Source: Micromonospora sp. NBC_01699 (lineage in GTDB: Bacteria > Actinomycetota > Actinomycetes > Mycobacteriales > Micromonosporaceae). From it: DNA of 64,000 bases. The notes beneath the pieces are model-generated. The model did not search any database and was not told the origin of the DNA. It worked only from the letters and a program-made list of their open reading frames with translations. Each line of letters begins with the position of its first letter. Positions within the stretch are counted from its first letter, which is position 1. Shown piece by piece: positions 53,896 through 62,659 of this stretch. The stretch lies in assembly GCF_036250065.1 (NCBI RefSeq), contig NZ_CP109199.1:4092001-4156000 (forward strand), written 5' to 3'. A program made the position numbers and the translations under genes.

Positions 53896-54351
53896 ATGAA
53901 CAGCATGAATGAGACCGGGGTCGCCGCAGGCCCGGCATCGGGCCAGACCAGCCACACCCAGGGACTCCGCAGGCTCGCCGGCACCGGCTTGATTGCCACG
54001 CTCGCAGCGATGGTGGCCACCACCCTCGCCGCTGCGCTCGCCCGGGCCGTTGGCGTCGACTTCGAGGTCCCCGATGGGGGCGAGACGATCCCGTTGTCGG
54101 GGATCGCCGTGGTGACCGGCTTCTTCTCGGTCGTGGGCATCGTCATTGCCATCGTTTTTCTTCGTCGCAGCGCGCGCCCCGCCAAGCGATTCGGGTGGAC
54201 GGCAGTGTCGCTGACCGCGATCTCGTTGGTCCCGCCCCTCCTCACCGGGGCAAACACCGCCACCACCACCGCCCTCCTCGGGCTACACCTCGTCCCTGCT
54301 GCGGTGATGATTCCTACCCTGGCGCGGAGCCTCCGCATCCGGACCGATTGA
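53896..54351 (+). CDS. DUF6069-like membrane protein
   Basis: A 151-residue protein with about four membrane helices (GLIATLAAMVATTLAAALAR, IAVVTGFFSVVGIVIAIVFL, AVSLTAISLVPPLL, LLGLHLVPAAVMIPTLA), resembling DUF6069 proteins. ATG 53896 follows GGGAGAACACC. It lies 82 bases after the sigma factor gene and could be in its regulon. Function unknown. Confidence 0.82.
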   Translation: MNSMNETGVAAGPASGQTSHTQGLRRLAGTGLIATLAAMVATTLAAALARAVGVDFEVPDGGETIPLSGIAVVTGFFSVVGIVIAIVFLRRSARPAKRFGWTAVSLTAISLVPPLLTGANTATTTALLGLHLVPAAVMIPTLARSLRIRTD

Positions 54352-54705
54352 CGAGCCGCAACGGAACAACGCGCGGCGCAAGGGCGTGCGCGAGCACGGT
54401 GCCTCCGGTGCTGCCACCCTCCATTCAGGGTTTGCAGTTTTGGCGGAGTCTCGCCGGGTTCGCCGTGACGAGCTGACGGAACGGGTCGAGGTCATCGCCG
54501 CTGCTGGGACCCGGCGCGCATCACGATTCTGTCTCGCGCCCTCGTACTGTCGCGATAGCCGCAAGATGGTGGGAATGCGGCCTGCACGGTCCCGAGTGGG
54601 ACGACATCGCGGCAGACCTCCACCACCAGGCCGACACGCTGGATAACCGCTGATGTTCACGAGTTGCCTCGGGTATGGACCGGAGACTGTGGATACGCTC
54701 CGTCG
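54352..54705 (+). other. Intergenic region with a possible short remnant
   Basis: A 354-base gap. Frame 3 from about 54528 to the stop at 54651-54653 reads like real protein (VAIAARWWECGLHGPEWDDI, then AADLHHQADTLDNR) but has no start codon or ribosome site. It may be the end of a decayed gene. Nothing else is visible. Confidence 0.4.
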
Positions 54706-56079
54706 GTGGAGGAACTCGCTCGTTTGTTCCGCTCGGCCGCTGACCATGCGGCCGGCTATCGGGGATCGTTGCCGGACCGGCCGGTCGGAGTCCCGGTGGA
54801 CCGGGCGGCGTTGACCGAGGCGTTTTCCGGCCCGTTGCCCTCCGCGCCCTGCCCGCCGGAGCGGGTACTGGCGGACCTGGTCGCCGCGGCCGGGCCGGGT
54901 CTGGTCGCGAGCGCCGGCCCGCGATACTTCGGGTTCGTGGTCGGCGGCGCATTGCCGACGGCGACCGCGGCCGACATTCTCGCCGCCGGTTGGGACCAGC
55001 TCGCGACCAATGCCGTCACGTCACCGGCCGCCATCGCGGCGGAGGCCGCCGCCGGCGGCTGGCTGAAGGACCTGCTGGGGATCCCGGCGTCGGCATCGGT
55101 CGGTTTCGTCACCGGCGCCCAGGCGGCCAACACCGTCGGGCTTGCCGCCGCCCGGCACCGGGTGCTGGCCGAGGCCGGCTGGGACGTCGAGCGACGCGGA
55201 CTGCTCGGGGCGCCGCCGATCCGGGTGATCGCCGGCGACGAGCGGCACGGCACCATCGACCGGTCGCTGCGTCTGCTCGGCCTCGGGACGCAGGTGGTGG
55301 AGGCGGTGCCGGCCGGGCCGGACGGCGCCATCGACCTCGCTTCGCTGCGGGAGGTGCTGCGGGCCGCCTCCCCCGGACCCACCATCGTGTGCCTGCAATC
55401 CGGGAACGTGAACACCGGTGCCTGCGACCAGCTTCGGGAGGCGTGCGAACTGGTCCGCCGGCACGGTGGCTGGGTGCACGTGGACGGGGCGTTCGGGCTG
55501 TGGGCGGCGGTCAACCCGGCCACCCGGCACCTGGTAGACGGGCTGGAACTGGCCGACTCGTGGGCCTGCGACGGGCACAAGTGGCTGAACCTTCCGTACG
55601 ACTCGGGGTTCGCGTTCTGCGCCCGGCCCGACGTACACGCGGCGGCGATGTCCTACGCAGCCGCGTACCTGGTCGGTTCCGGCGCCGAACCGGTGGGGGC
55701 GGACCTCACCGCCGAGTCCTCGCGCCGGGCCCGTGGGTTCGCCGTCTGGGCCGGACTGCGGGAACTGGGCCGCGACGGGGTCGCGGCGCTGGTCGAGCGG
55801 TGCTGCGCGTTGGCCCGCCGGTTCGCCGAGGGCCTGACCTCGGCCGGGTTCGAGGTGGCGAACGAGGTGGTCCTCAACCAGGTGCTCGTCGGCTTCGGCG
55901 ACGACGCGCGCACCGACCGGGTGGTCGCGGCGGTCCAGGCCGACGGCACCTGCTGGGCCGGCGGTACGACCTGGCGCGGTCGACGACTCATGCGGATCTC
56001 GGTGTCGAACGCCGCCACCACCGAGGCGGACGTGGACCGGTCGATCGCCGCGATCACCCGACTCGCCACGCCGGGCTGA
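54706..56079 (+). CDS. PLP-dependent group II decarboxylase-like enzyme
   Basis: A 457-residue fold type I PLP enzyme. PRYFGFVVGGALPTA (about 75-90), GFVTGAQAANTVGLAAARH (about 130), WVHVDGAFGLWAAV (about 258) and the PLP lysine in DGHKWLNLPYDSG (Lys292) fit the aromatic or glutamate decarboxylase family. The substrate is not clear. GTG 54706 is chosen; no ribosome site is seen, and TACGCT 7 bases upstream may make the transcript leaderless. TTG 54664 is an alternative start. Confidence 0.88.
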   Translation: MEELARLFRSAADHAAGYRGSLPDRPVGVPVDRAALTEAFSGPLPSAPCPPERVLADLVAAAGPGLVASAGPRYFGFVVGGALPTATAADILAAGWDQLATNAVTSPAAIAAEAAAGGWLKDLLGIPASASVGFVTGAQAANTVGLAAARHRVLAEAGWDVERRGLLGAPPIRVIAGDERHGTIDRSLRLLGLGTQVVEAVPAGPDGAIDLASLREVLRAASPGPTIVCLQSGNVNTGACDQLREACELVRRHGGWVHVDGAFGLWAAVNPATRHLVDGLELADSWACDGHKWLNLPYDSGFAFCARPDVHAAAMSYAAAYLVGSGAEPVGADLTAESSRRARGFAVWAGLRELGRDGVAALVERCCALARRFAEGLTSAGFEVANEVVLNQVLVGFGDDARTDRVVAAVQADGTCWAGGTTWRGRRLMRISVSNAATTEADVDRSIAAITRLATPG

Positions 56080-56088
56080 CGGCGGGAC

Positions 56089-56949
56089 TCAGCTGCCGGG
56101 TGCCCGGAGCGTACGCAGGAAGGTCGGCAGCAGCCACGGACGGCGGCCCGACACGACCAGTCCCCCGGTGAGCACCGCGCGCAGCTTGCCGACCCGGCCG
56201 AACAGCATCAGGTTGAGGGTGACCGGGTCGAACGACACCCGTACGTCCGGTGCCGGTCCGACCGGCTCGGCGCTCACCCTGCCCCGGTGCAGTACGAGGG
56301 TCACCGGGGAGGTGTAGCGGGACCGGAACTCGACCGTGATCCGCCGCTCCCGTGGCGGTTCGTCGTTGTCCAGCAGCCGCCCGTAGTCGTGACCGTCGCG
56401 GAGCATGCCGAGGACGAACAGCTCGAAGTACATGCTGGCGTACGCGGGTGGGATCCGCCACGGCACCCGCCGGGCGCGGGCGATGTCCCAGCCGTGCAGC
56501 AGCAGCTCGTTGACCAGGTGGGCGAAGACGCCGGCCAGCGTGGGGCGGGCCGCACCGAGCCAGTCGATCCCGGCGTCCGGGTCCCGGTCGGCGGTCAGGG
56601 CCAGGATGTGGTCGATGTCGTCGCGCAGCCACCGATCGAGCACGGTCAGGTCGCGTTCGGTGCACTGGGCGAGCACCACCTCGTTCAGGTGGGCGATCGT
56701 GTCCACGGTGGTGATCCGCAGCAGCTCCCCGAGGCCCGAGAACGGCAGCGGGGTCGGTTCGGTCGCGACCATCGACGTGTAGAGCCGGGCTATCGCCGCG
56801 ACGTGGGCGGTCATCTCCGCCACCGACCAGTGTGCGGTCACCGGCGCGTCCGCCGGTGACCCGGCGACCAGGTCGGCGAACCGGTCACCGGCGTCCCGTA
56901 GCGCGCTTCGCGCGGCCTGCCACTGGTCCTGCGTCACCGTTGCGCGCAC
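56089..56949 (-). CDS. Mycothiol-dependent maleylpyruvate isomerase-like protein
   Basis: A 286-residue protein. The N-terminal DinB-like bundle carries HWSVAEMTAHVAAIARLY (about residue 40) and the metal site HLVNELLLHGWDIARA (about 145), as in maleylpyruvate isomerase N-terminal domains. The C-terminal part (about 195-285) looks like an SCP2-type domain (VRVSFDPVTLNLMLFGRVGK). GTG 56949 has GGGGAG upstream; longer frames are not supported. Substrate unknown. Confidence 0.88.
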   Translation of the reverse strand: MRATVTQDQWQAARSALRDAGDRFADLVAGSPADAPVTAHWSVAEMTAHVAAIARLYTSMVATEPTPLPFSGLGELLRITTVDTIAHLNEVVLAQCTERDLTVLDRWLRDDIDHILALTADRDPDAGIDWLGAARPTLAGVFAHLVNELLLHGWDIARARRVPWRIPPAYASMYFELFVLGMLRDGHDYGRLLDNDEPPRERRITVEFRSRYTSPVTLVLHRGRVSAEPVGPAPDVRVSFDPVTLNLMLFGRVGKLRAVLTGGLVVSGRRPWLLPTFLRTLRAPGS

Positions 56950-57066
56950 GGTCTCCCCAACGCCTGGTAGTCGTCCCGCCGGGCGTCGACGCGGGATCCG
57001 CGCCAACCTAGCATCGATCGTGCGCGATGTGTGTCCGCCAGCGGGAAGATTGGGTACGTTGGTCCG

Positions 57067-58653
57067 ATGGCGTGGCGCAGGGCCGGTTCGGTGTGGCTGC
57101 TCTTCGGCGTGATCGCCGTCGTGTCGTCGGTGCTGGTGCTGCGCCGACCGGCCGCCGACCGACTGTCCGACCTGCACATCTACTACGGGGCAGCGCAGAC
57201 CGTCGAGGCGGCCCGACCGCTGTACGAGTACGTCGCCGCCAACGGCGGGCCGTTCACCTATCCGCCGTTCGCGATGCTGCTGATGCGTCCGATGGTGGCG
57301 CTGCCGGAGGCCGCCGTACAGGTGATCTGGCTGGTCGCCGTGTGCGCGGCGGTGGCCGCCGTCGCCGGCGCGGTGAGCGGCGCGTTCGGCGTCGCGAACC
57401 GGCACCGCCGGCTTGTCGCCGCCGCCGTCGCCTGCGCGCTGCTGGTCTCCGCACCAGCGCAGAGCAACCTGCGGTTCGGCCAGGTCAGCATCTTCATCGT
57501 GCTGCTCGCCCTGGTCGACGCGGTGGGGCTGACCCCGGCCCGCTACCGGGGCGCCCTGGTCGGCGTCGCCGCCGCGATCAAACTGACCCCGCTGCTGTTC
57601 GTGGTCTTCTTCCTGGTCTCGCGCCGGTACGCCGACGCCGGTAGGGCGGTCGCCGCGTTCGTCGGCTGTGCCGTCCTCGCCGCGATCGTCCTACCGGCGG
57701 ACAGCTGGACGTACTGGACTTCGACCATGCTGGAGACGTCCCGGATCGGCAACCTCGCCTCGCTGGGCAACCAGTCCGTACACGGCATGCTGATGCGGGT
57801 CGGGGTGTCCCCGCAGGCGCTGCCGCCGCTCTGGGCCGCGCTGGTCGCCCTGGTCTGCGGCACCGCACTGCTGCGGGCCCGCGGCCTCCAGGCCGACAAC
57901 CAACCGGTACGCGCGGCGGTGCTGGTCGGCTGCGCCACCGTGGTCGCCTCCCCGGTGTCGTGGACCCACCATCAGGTCTGGCCGGTGCTGGCGGCGATGC
58001 TCCTGGTCGGCGCGCAGGGCCCGCTCCGCCGGATCGCCGGGGCGACCCTGCTGGTGGTGATGGTCTTCTCCCTGGGTGCGCTGCTGGACGGGGTGTCGAC
58101 CTTTCCCGGCGTGCAGTTCCTGCTGGAGAACGCCCGCGCGCTCGGTGTCGTCGCCGTCTGCCTGGCCGGCTTCGGCGGGCTCGCCACGGTCGCGGTCGGC
58201 ACCGCCCGGAGATCCGGTCGTAGGCGCGGCTGGCTGCGGGCGGGGATCACGGTCACGGTCACGCTGGCGTGCTTCGCCGTGCTGCCGCTGCCGGCGGGGG
58301 CGGATCCGACGTTCAAGGCGTACACGCTGGCGGACGCGGGCAACCCGCGCTATTTCTACTTCTGCCGGAGCGGGGCGGGGTGCGCCGACCCGTCGACCGG
58401 CGTCGCGGTCCGCTTCGGTGTCGTCCGGGAGAAGACCAAGGTACGGGTCAACGGCGTTGTCGACCCCGTCGTCACGCGGCTCGAATACCGGTCCGCACCC
58501 GGTGGCGCACCCCGGACCATCCCGCTGCTGGAACTGGGCCCGGGGCAGCGGGAGTTCTCCTTCCGCAGCGCGAACATGGCCCATGGGCTGCTGGTCGCGT
58601 ACGGCGCCGACGGACGGGAGGTGGCGAGCTTCACCGACGAACTCAACCCGTAG
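57067..58653 (+). CDS. GT87-type membrane glycosyltransferase with extra C-terminal domain
   Basis: A 528-residue protein. About ten membrane helices follow an N-terminal segment with LSDLHIYYGAAQTVEAARPL and GGPFTYPPFAMLLM, typical of polyprenyl-phosphomannose-dependent GT87 mannosyltransferases. After the last helix (about 395-412) there is a soluble domain of about 115 residues (ADPTFKAYTLADAGNPRYFY...) that is not usual in the family. ATG 57067 sits 7 bases after TACGTT, suggesting a leaderless transcript; GTG 57031 is an alternative. The end overlaps the convergent isomerase gene by 11 bases. Confidence 0.87.
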   Translation: MAWRRAGSVWLLFGVIAVVSSVLVLRRPAADRLSDLHIYYGAAQTVEAARPLYEYVAANGGPFTYPPFAMLLMRPMVALPEAAVQVIWLVAVCAAVAAVAGAVSGAFGVANRHRRLVAAAVACALLVSAPAQSNLRFGQVSIFIVLLALVDAVGLTPARYRGALVGVAAAIKLTPLLFVVFFLVSRRYADAGRAVAAFVGCAVLAAIVLPADSWTYWTSTMLETSRIGNLASLGNQSVHGMLMRVGVSPQALPPLWAALVALVCGTALLRARGLQADNQPVRAAVLVGCATVVASPVSWTHHQVWPVLAAMLLVGAQGPLRRIAGATLLVVMVFSLGALLDGVSTFPGVQFLLENARALGVVAVCLAGFGGLATVAVGTARRSGRRRGWLRAGITVTVTLACFAVLPLPAGADPTFKAYTLADAGNPRYFYFCRSGAGCADPSTGVAVRFGVVREKTKVRVNGVVDPVVTRLEYRSAPGGAPRTIPLLELGPGQREFSFRSANMAHGLLVAYGADGREVASFTDELNP

Positions 58654-59497
58654 CGACCTGCCCGGACAGCGTCCGCAGGTACGCCAGGTTGTCGCGGGTA
58701 CGTTCGGCGAGCGGCTGGACGGTGGAGAAGTCCTCGACCGTCACCCACCCGTCGTAGCCGACCGCCCCCAGCGCGTCGAAGTACGCACCGAGGTCCGCCT
58801 GACCGTCCGGCAGCGGCGCCCAGTCCTCCGCCCACTCGGTCGACCCGTCCGACCGCTGCCCCACCGGGCGCCAGGCGACGTTCTTGACGTGCACGTGGGC
58901 GAGGTACGGGCCTAGCATCTCGAACCCGGCGAGGTAGTCCTCGTGCCCCTCGATGACCAGGTTGCCGACATCGTGGATGACCCCGACCCGAGCCGGGTCC
59001 AGCCCGTCGACCAGCCGGATCGCGGCCGACGCGGACGACACGATGGTCTTGTGGTGCAGCTCGACCAGCACGCTGACGCCGTACTCGGCGGCCCGGCCGG
59101 CGGCCCAGTCCAGGTCGCGGCGGGTGGTGTCGAACAGCTCCGGGTAGCGGCCGGTGCGAAGCGCCGGCATCGTCACCCGGACCCGACCGGCGCCGAGGGC
59201 GGCGGTGGCGGCCAGCATCCGTTCCACGTCCGCCCGCTCACGGCTGGGCACATAGCCGCCGATGCCGGAGTAGTCCAGCCCCGCCGACCGGGTGATCCGG
59301 GCGATCTCGGGCAGGTGGTCCTCCAGCCCGGCCAGCGGCCAGGTGGCCCGGTTGCCGGCCCAGAATCCCGGCTCGGCGGCTGGCTGCTGGTCGGTGACCC
59401 GCCACTCGATGCCGTCCCAACCCTGTGCCGCCAGTGCGTTGGCCGCCTGGCTCGGCGTCCACTGCGGAGTCGAGGCGGTGAAGACGGAGAACCTCAT
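58643..59497 (-). CDS. Sugar phosphate isomerase/epimerase (AP endonuclease 2 fold)
   Basis: A 284-residue TIM-barrel of the xylose isomerase-like family. Metal-site segments are visible: VLVELHHKTIV (about 140), VGVIHDVGNLVIEG (about 173), LAHVHVKNVAW (about 198) and WVTVEDFS (about 256). Such enzymes act with Gfo/Idh/MocA dehydrogenases on keto sugars or inositols. Its ATG overlaps the dehydrogenase stop by four bases, so they are coupled. Confidence 0.92.
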   Translation of the reverse strand: MRFSVFTASTPQWTPSQAANALAAQGWDGIEWRVTDQQPAAEPGFWAGNRATWPLAGLEDHLPEIARITRSAGLDYSGIGGYVPSRERADVERMLAATAALGAGRVRVTMPALRTGRYPELFDTTRRDLDWAAGRAAEYGVSVLVELHHKTIVSSASAAIRLVDGLDPARVGVIHDVGNLVIEGHEDYLAGFEMLGPYLAHVHVKNVAWRPVGQRSDGSTEWAEDWAPLPDGQADLGAYFDALGAVGYDGWVTVEDFSTVQPLAERTRDNLAYLRTLSGQVATG

Positions 59498-60714
59498 CGC
59501 CGCTCCCCCTCCCCGGCCGGCACCGGCAGCGTGCCGCCGGTCGCGAACGGTACGTCGTCGAAGGTGCCGGCGAGCACGTCGGCGACCGCGACCGGACGGG
59601 CCAGTACGGCGGACCGGTAGACCGCCTCGACCACGGCGAGCGACAGCAACCCGTCCTCGACCCGTACACCGGGTGGTCGACGCTGGTCGATCGCCTCGAC
59701 CACGTCCCGGTACTGGCGTAGGTGACCGAGCACGAAACCGTCCTCCGATTTGGGTGCGTCGCGCAGCTCACCGGGCGGAACCCGGTCGGCCGCCTGGTTG
59801 GCCGGGCGTCGCGGCGGGCGGTCGTCGGCGTCGTCCGCGACGTGGAAGTATTCGAGCTGGTCGTCGTGGATCACCGCGGAGCCACGGGCGCCGTGCACCT
59901 GAAGGCGCGTGCCGATCCCCGGATACGCGGCCGTGGTCGCGTGCAGCACGGCCAGCGCCCCGGAGGCGAACCGGATGGTGGCGACCGCGACGTCCTCGAC
60001 CTCGATGCCGTGGTGGGCCAGCCGGGACGTCTGGGCGGACACCTCAACCGGGCGGCCGAGCAGCCAGAGCAGCAGGTCCACGGTGTGTACGCCCTGGTTC
60101 ATCAGCGCCCCGCCGCCGTCGTACGCCCAGGTGCCGCGCCAGCCGGCCGAGTCGTAGTAGCCCTGGTCGCGCCACCACGGTACGGATGCCACCGCGGAGG
60201 TGATCGGCCCGAGTTGGCCGGCGGCGACGGCCTGCGCCACCGCCACGCTGGCCGGGTCGAAGCGGTGCTGGCTGACCACCGAGACGACCAGTCCCCGCGC
60301 CTGCGCGGCGGTGGCGGCGTCGGCCAGCCGCCGGGCCCGGCTCAGCGTCACGTCCAGCGGCTTCTCGATCACGACGTGGGCGCCGGCGGCGACCGCCTGC
60401 TCGGCGATCGGGGCGTGCAGCCCGCTCGGTGTGCAGATCGCGACGAGGCCGATCGGGCGGTCGGCCAGCGCGTCGCCGAGGTTCGAATAGCGGCCGGGCG
60501 GTTCGCCCCCGGTGCGCTCGGCGATGCTCCGGGCCAGTGCGGCGCTGGCCGCCTCGTCCGGGTCGACCAGGGCGGCGACCCGCAGCCGGGGGTGCCGGTC
60601 GACGGCCGCCGCGTGGTTGGCGCCGATGATGCCGGCGCCGACGATCGCGACGTCGATCGGGGCCGGGGCGTCGATCGGGGCCGGGGCGGATGGGTCGGTG
60701 GCGCCGCCGTTCAT
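59494..60714 (-). CDS. Gfo/Idh/MocA-family dehydrogenase
   Basis: A 406-residue NAD(P)-dependent oxidoreductase. The Rossmann motif is VAIVGAGIIGANHAAAV (about 22-38), the family EKP motif is AHVVIEKPLDVT (about 112), and the domain 2 segments GGGALMNQGVHTVDLL (about 210) carry the catalytic His. The N-terminus has a duplicated APIDAPAPID from an 18-base DNA repeat (about 60655-60690). ATG 60714 begins the standard fold. It probably oxidises the sugar imported by the upstream transporter. Confidence 0.92.
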   Translation of the reverse strand: MNGGATDPSAPAPIDAPAPIDVAIVGAGIIGANHAAAVDRHPRLRVAALVDPDEAASAALARSIAERTGGEPPGRYSNLGDALADRPIGLVAICTPSGLHAPIAEQAVAAGAHVVIEKPLDVTLSRARRLADAATAAQARGLVVSVVSQHRFDPASVAVAQAVAAGQLGPITSAVASVPWWRDQGYYDSAGWRGTWAYDGGGALMNQGVHTVDLLLWLLGRPVEVSAQTSRLAHHGIEVEDVAVATIRFASGALAVLHATTAAYPGIGTRLQVHGARGSAVIHDDQLEYFHVADDADDRPPRRPANQAADRVPPGELRDAPKSEDGFVLGHLRQYRDVVEAIDQRRPPGVRVEDGLLSLAVVEAVYRSAVLARPVAVADVLAGTFDDVPFATGGTLPVPAGEGERR

Positions 60715-60764
60715 ACCGTCTGTTCTCCGATCGTCGGGGAATCGTGAAGTGGGCGGGGCCGGGG

Positions 60765-61643
60765 TCATTTCACCCCGCCCGTGGTGAGGCCACTGATCAG
60801 GTAGCGCTGGAAGAAGAGGTAGAGCACGACCACCGGCACGGCACAGATCAACGCCGCCGCCATCAGTTGGCCGTAGACCGGGATCGCGCCGCCCTCCTGG
60901 GTGGCGCCGAAGATCTGCAACGACACCGCCGCCGTACGGGTGTCCGGGTTGGTCAGTACGGAGGCGAACAGCACGTCGTTCCAGCCGAGCAGGAAGGCGA
61001 AGATCGCCGACACGGTCAGTCCGGGCCAGCTCAGCGGCACGATGATCCGGGTCAGCACCCGCCACGACGAGGCACCGTCGACCCGGGCCGCCTCGTCCAG
61101 CTCGCGCGGCAGTCCGCGCAGGTAGGTCACCATGACCCAGGTGGAGAACGGCAGCCCGAAGGTCAGGTAGGTGAGGAACAGCGCCCACCGGGTGCCGATC
61201 ACCGGCACGCCGAGCACCGTCGCGGCGCTGGCGAACAGCACGAAGACCGGCAGCAGCATCAGCGTGCCGGGGATCGTCTGCAACGCGAGCAGGCCGCGCA
61301 GGATGGCGATCCGGCCCCGGAAGGCGACCCGGACCAGGACGTACGCGCTGACGATCGAGACCAGCGCGCAGACCACCGCGACGGCGCCGGCGACCAGCAC
61401 GCTGTTGACCAGTCCGGGGCCGAGGTCGGTGGTGGACCAGATCCGCCGGTAGTTGCCGAGGTCCGGGCTGCGCGGCAGGAACTCGCCGGCCGCGACGGAG
61501 AGATCCGAGTTGATCGAGGCGAGGAACATGTAGACCAGCGGGGCCCCGACCAGCACCAGCAGGACGACGAGCACGGCCGCGCGCAGCGGGCCGGGCAGCA
61601 GCCGGCCGACGTCGGTCGAACGAGATCGGGTACGGGTGCTCAC
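60765..61643 (-). CDS. Sugar ABC transporter permease (MalG type)
   Basis: A 292-residue inner membrane permease with six helices. The EAA loop is EAARVDGASSWRVLTRIIVP (about 195). An N-terminal helix is followed by the MalG-like segment LVYMFLASINSDLSVAAGEF. It overlaps the other permease gene by four bases. The ATPase is not encoded nearby; actinobacteria often share one MsiK-type ATPase among many such importers. Confidence 0.95.
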   Translation of the reverse strand: MSTRTRSRSTDVGRLLPGPLRAAVLVVLLVLVGAPLVYMFLASINSDLSVAAGEFLPRSPDLGNYRRIWSTTDLGPGLVNSVLVAGAVAVVCALVSIVSAYVLVRVAFRGRIAILRGLLALQTIPGTLMLLPVFVLFASAATVLGVPVIGTRWALFLTYLTFGLPFSTWVMVTYLRGLPRELDEAARVDGASSWRVLTRIIVPLSWPGLTVSAIFAFLLGWNDVLFASVLTNPDTRTAAVSLQIFGATQEGGAIPVYGQLMAAALICAVPVVVLYLFFQRYLISGLTTGGVK

Positions 61644-62659
61644 GGGTTGCGGCCCTCGTCTCCGGTGTCGAGGCGTACCGCCCGCAGGTAGACCGCGATC
61701 GGGATGGCGACCAGCACCAGCGACAGCACCGCCATCGCCGCGCTGAGCCCGAACCGGAAGTTCTGGAAGCTCTCCACGTACGTCAGCACCGGCAGCACCT
61801 CGACGTCACGCGGGGCGGGCACCCCGAACAGCACGAACGGGAGGGTGAAGTTGTTGACGTGGTGCAGGAACGAGATCACCAGCGCCAGCGACACCGGCCC
61901 GCGCAGGTAGGGGCCGATCACGTACCGGAGCCTGGCCCACCAGCCGGCCCCGTCGAGCGCGGCGGCCTCGTGCACGACCGGGTCGACGGTGTGCAGCCCG
62001 GACACGGCCAGCAGGTAGACCAGCGGCCAGGCGGTCCAGACCTGCACGATCACCAGGGCCCAGAAGCTGCGCGGACCGTTGAGCCAGAGTCCGGGCGCGA
62101 AGCCGAGCTGCCCGAGGACGGCGTTGGCCACCCCGTCGGGTTGCAGGATGATCCGCCACACCGTGCCGACCACGAACGCCGGCAGCACGTACGGGATCAG
62201 GAAGATCGACCGGACCAGCGCCCGGCCCCGGAACCGGTCGTGCGTGGCGAGCGCGGCGGCGACCCCCAGCGGCAGGGTCAGCAGCGTGGCGAGCAGCGCG
62301 TAGCCGAGACTGACGCCGATGGCGTGCGGCAGGTGGGAGGCGCGTACCGCCTCGACGTAGTTGTCGAGCGCGACGAACGGCGCCCCCACCCACTGCCGGA
62401 TCGAGTACTGGTCGAGGTCGAGCAGGGAGATGTAGCCGGCGGTGAGCAACGGGACGACGATCACCACGAGGGTGAGCAGCCCGCCGGGAACCAGCATCCA
62501 CAGCGGACGGTGGCGTTGCCGCGTACGCCGGGGTCGGGCCGACTCGCGGTGGACCGGCGCGGCCGTCGGGGCCGGTCCACCCACGGGCGTCGGCGGCTCC
62601 GTCCGGCGCGGGCCGACGGTGGTCACCGGGCCGTCCTCGGTCAGCGGTGCCGGCGTCAC
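61640..62659 (-). CDS. Sugar ABC transporter permease (MalF type)
   Basis: A 339-residue permease with six core helices after a 50-residue Pro/Arg-rich cytoplasmic start. The EAA loop is EAAALDGAGWWARLRYVIGP (about 230). It overlaps the binding protein gene and the second permease gene by four bases each, so all three are co-translated. Confidence 0.95.
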   Translation of the reverse strand: MTPAPLTEDGPVTTVGPRRTEPPTPVGGPAPTAAPVHRESARPRRTRQRHRPLWMLVPGGLLTLVVIVVPLLTAGYISLLDLDQYSIRQWVGAPFVALDNYVEAVRASHLPHAIGVSLGYALLATLLTLPLGVAAALATHDRFRGRALVRSIFLIPYVLPAFVVGTVWRIILQPDGVANAVLGQLGFAPGLWLNGPRSFWALVIVQVWTAWPLVYLLAVSGLHTVDPVVHEAAALDGAGWWARLRYVIGPYLRGPVSLALVISFLHHVNNFTLPFVLFGVPAPRDVEVLPVLTYVESFQNFRFGLSAAMAVLSLVLVAIPIAVYLRAVRLDTGDEGRNP

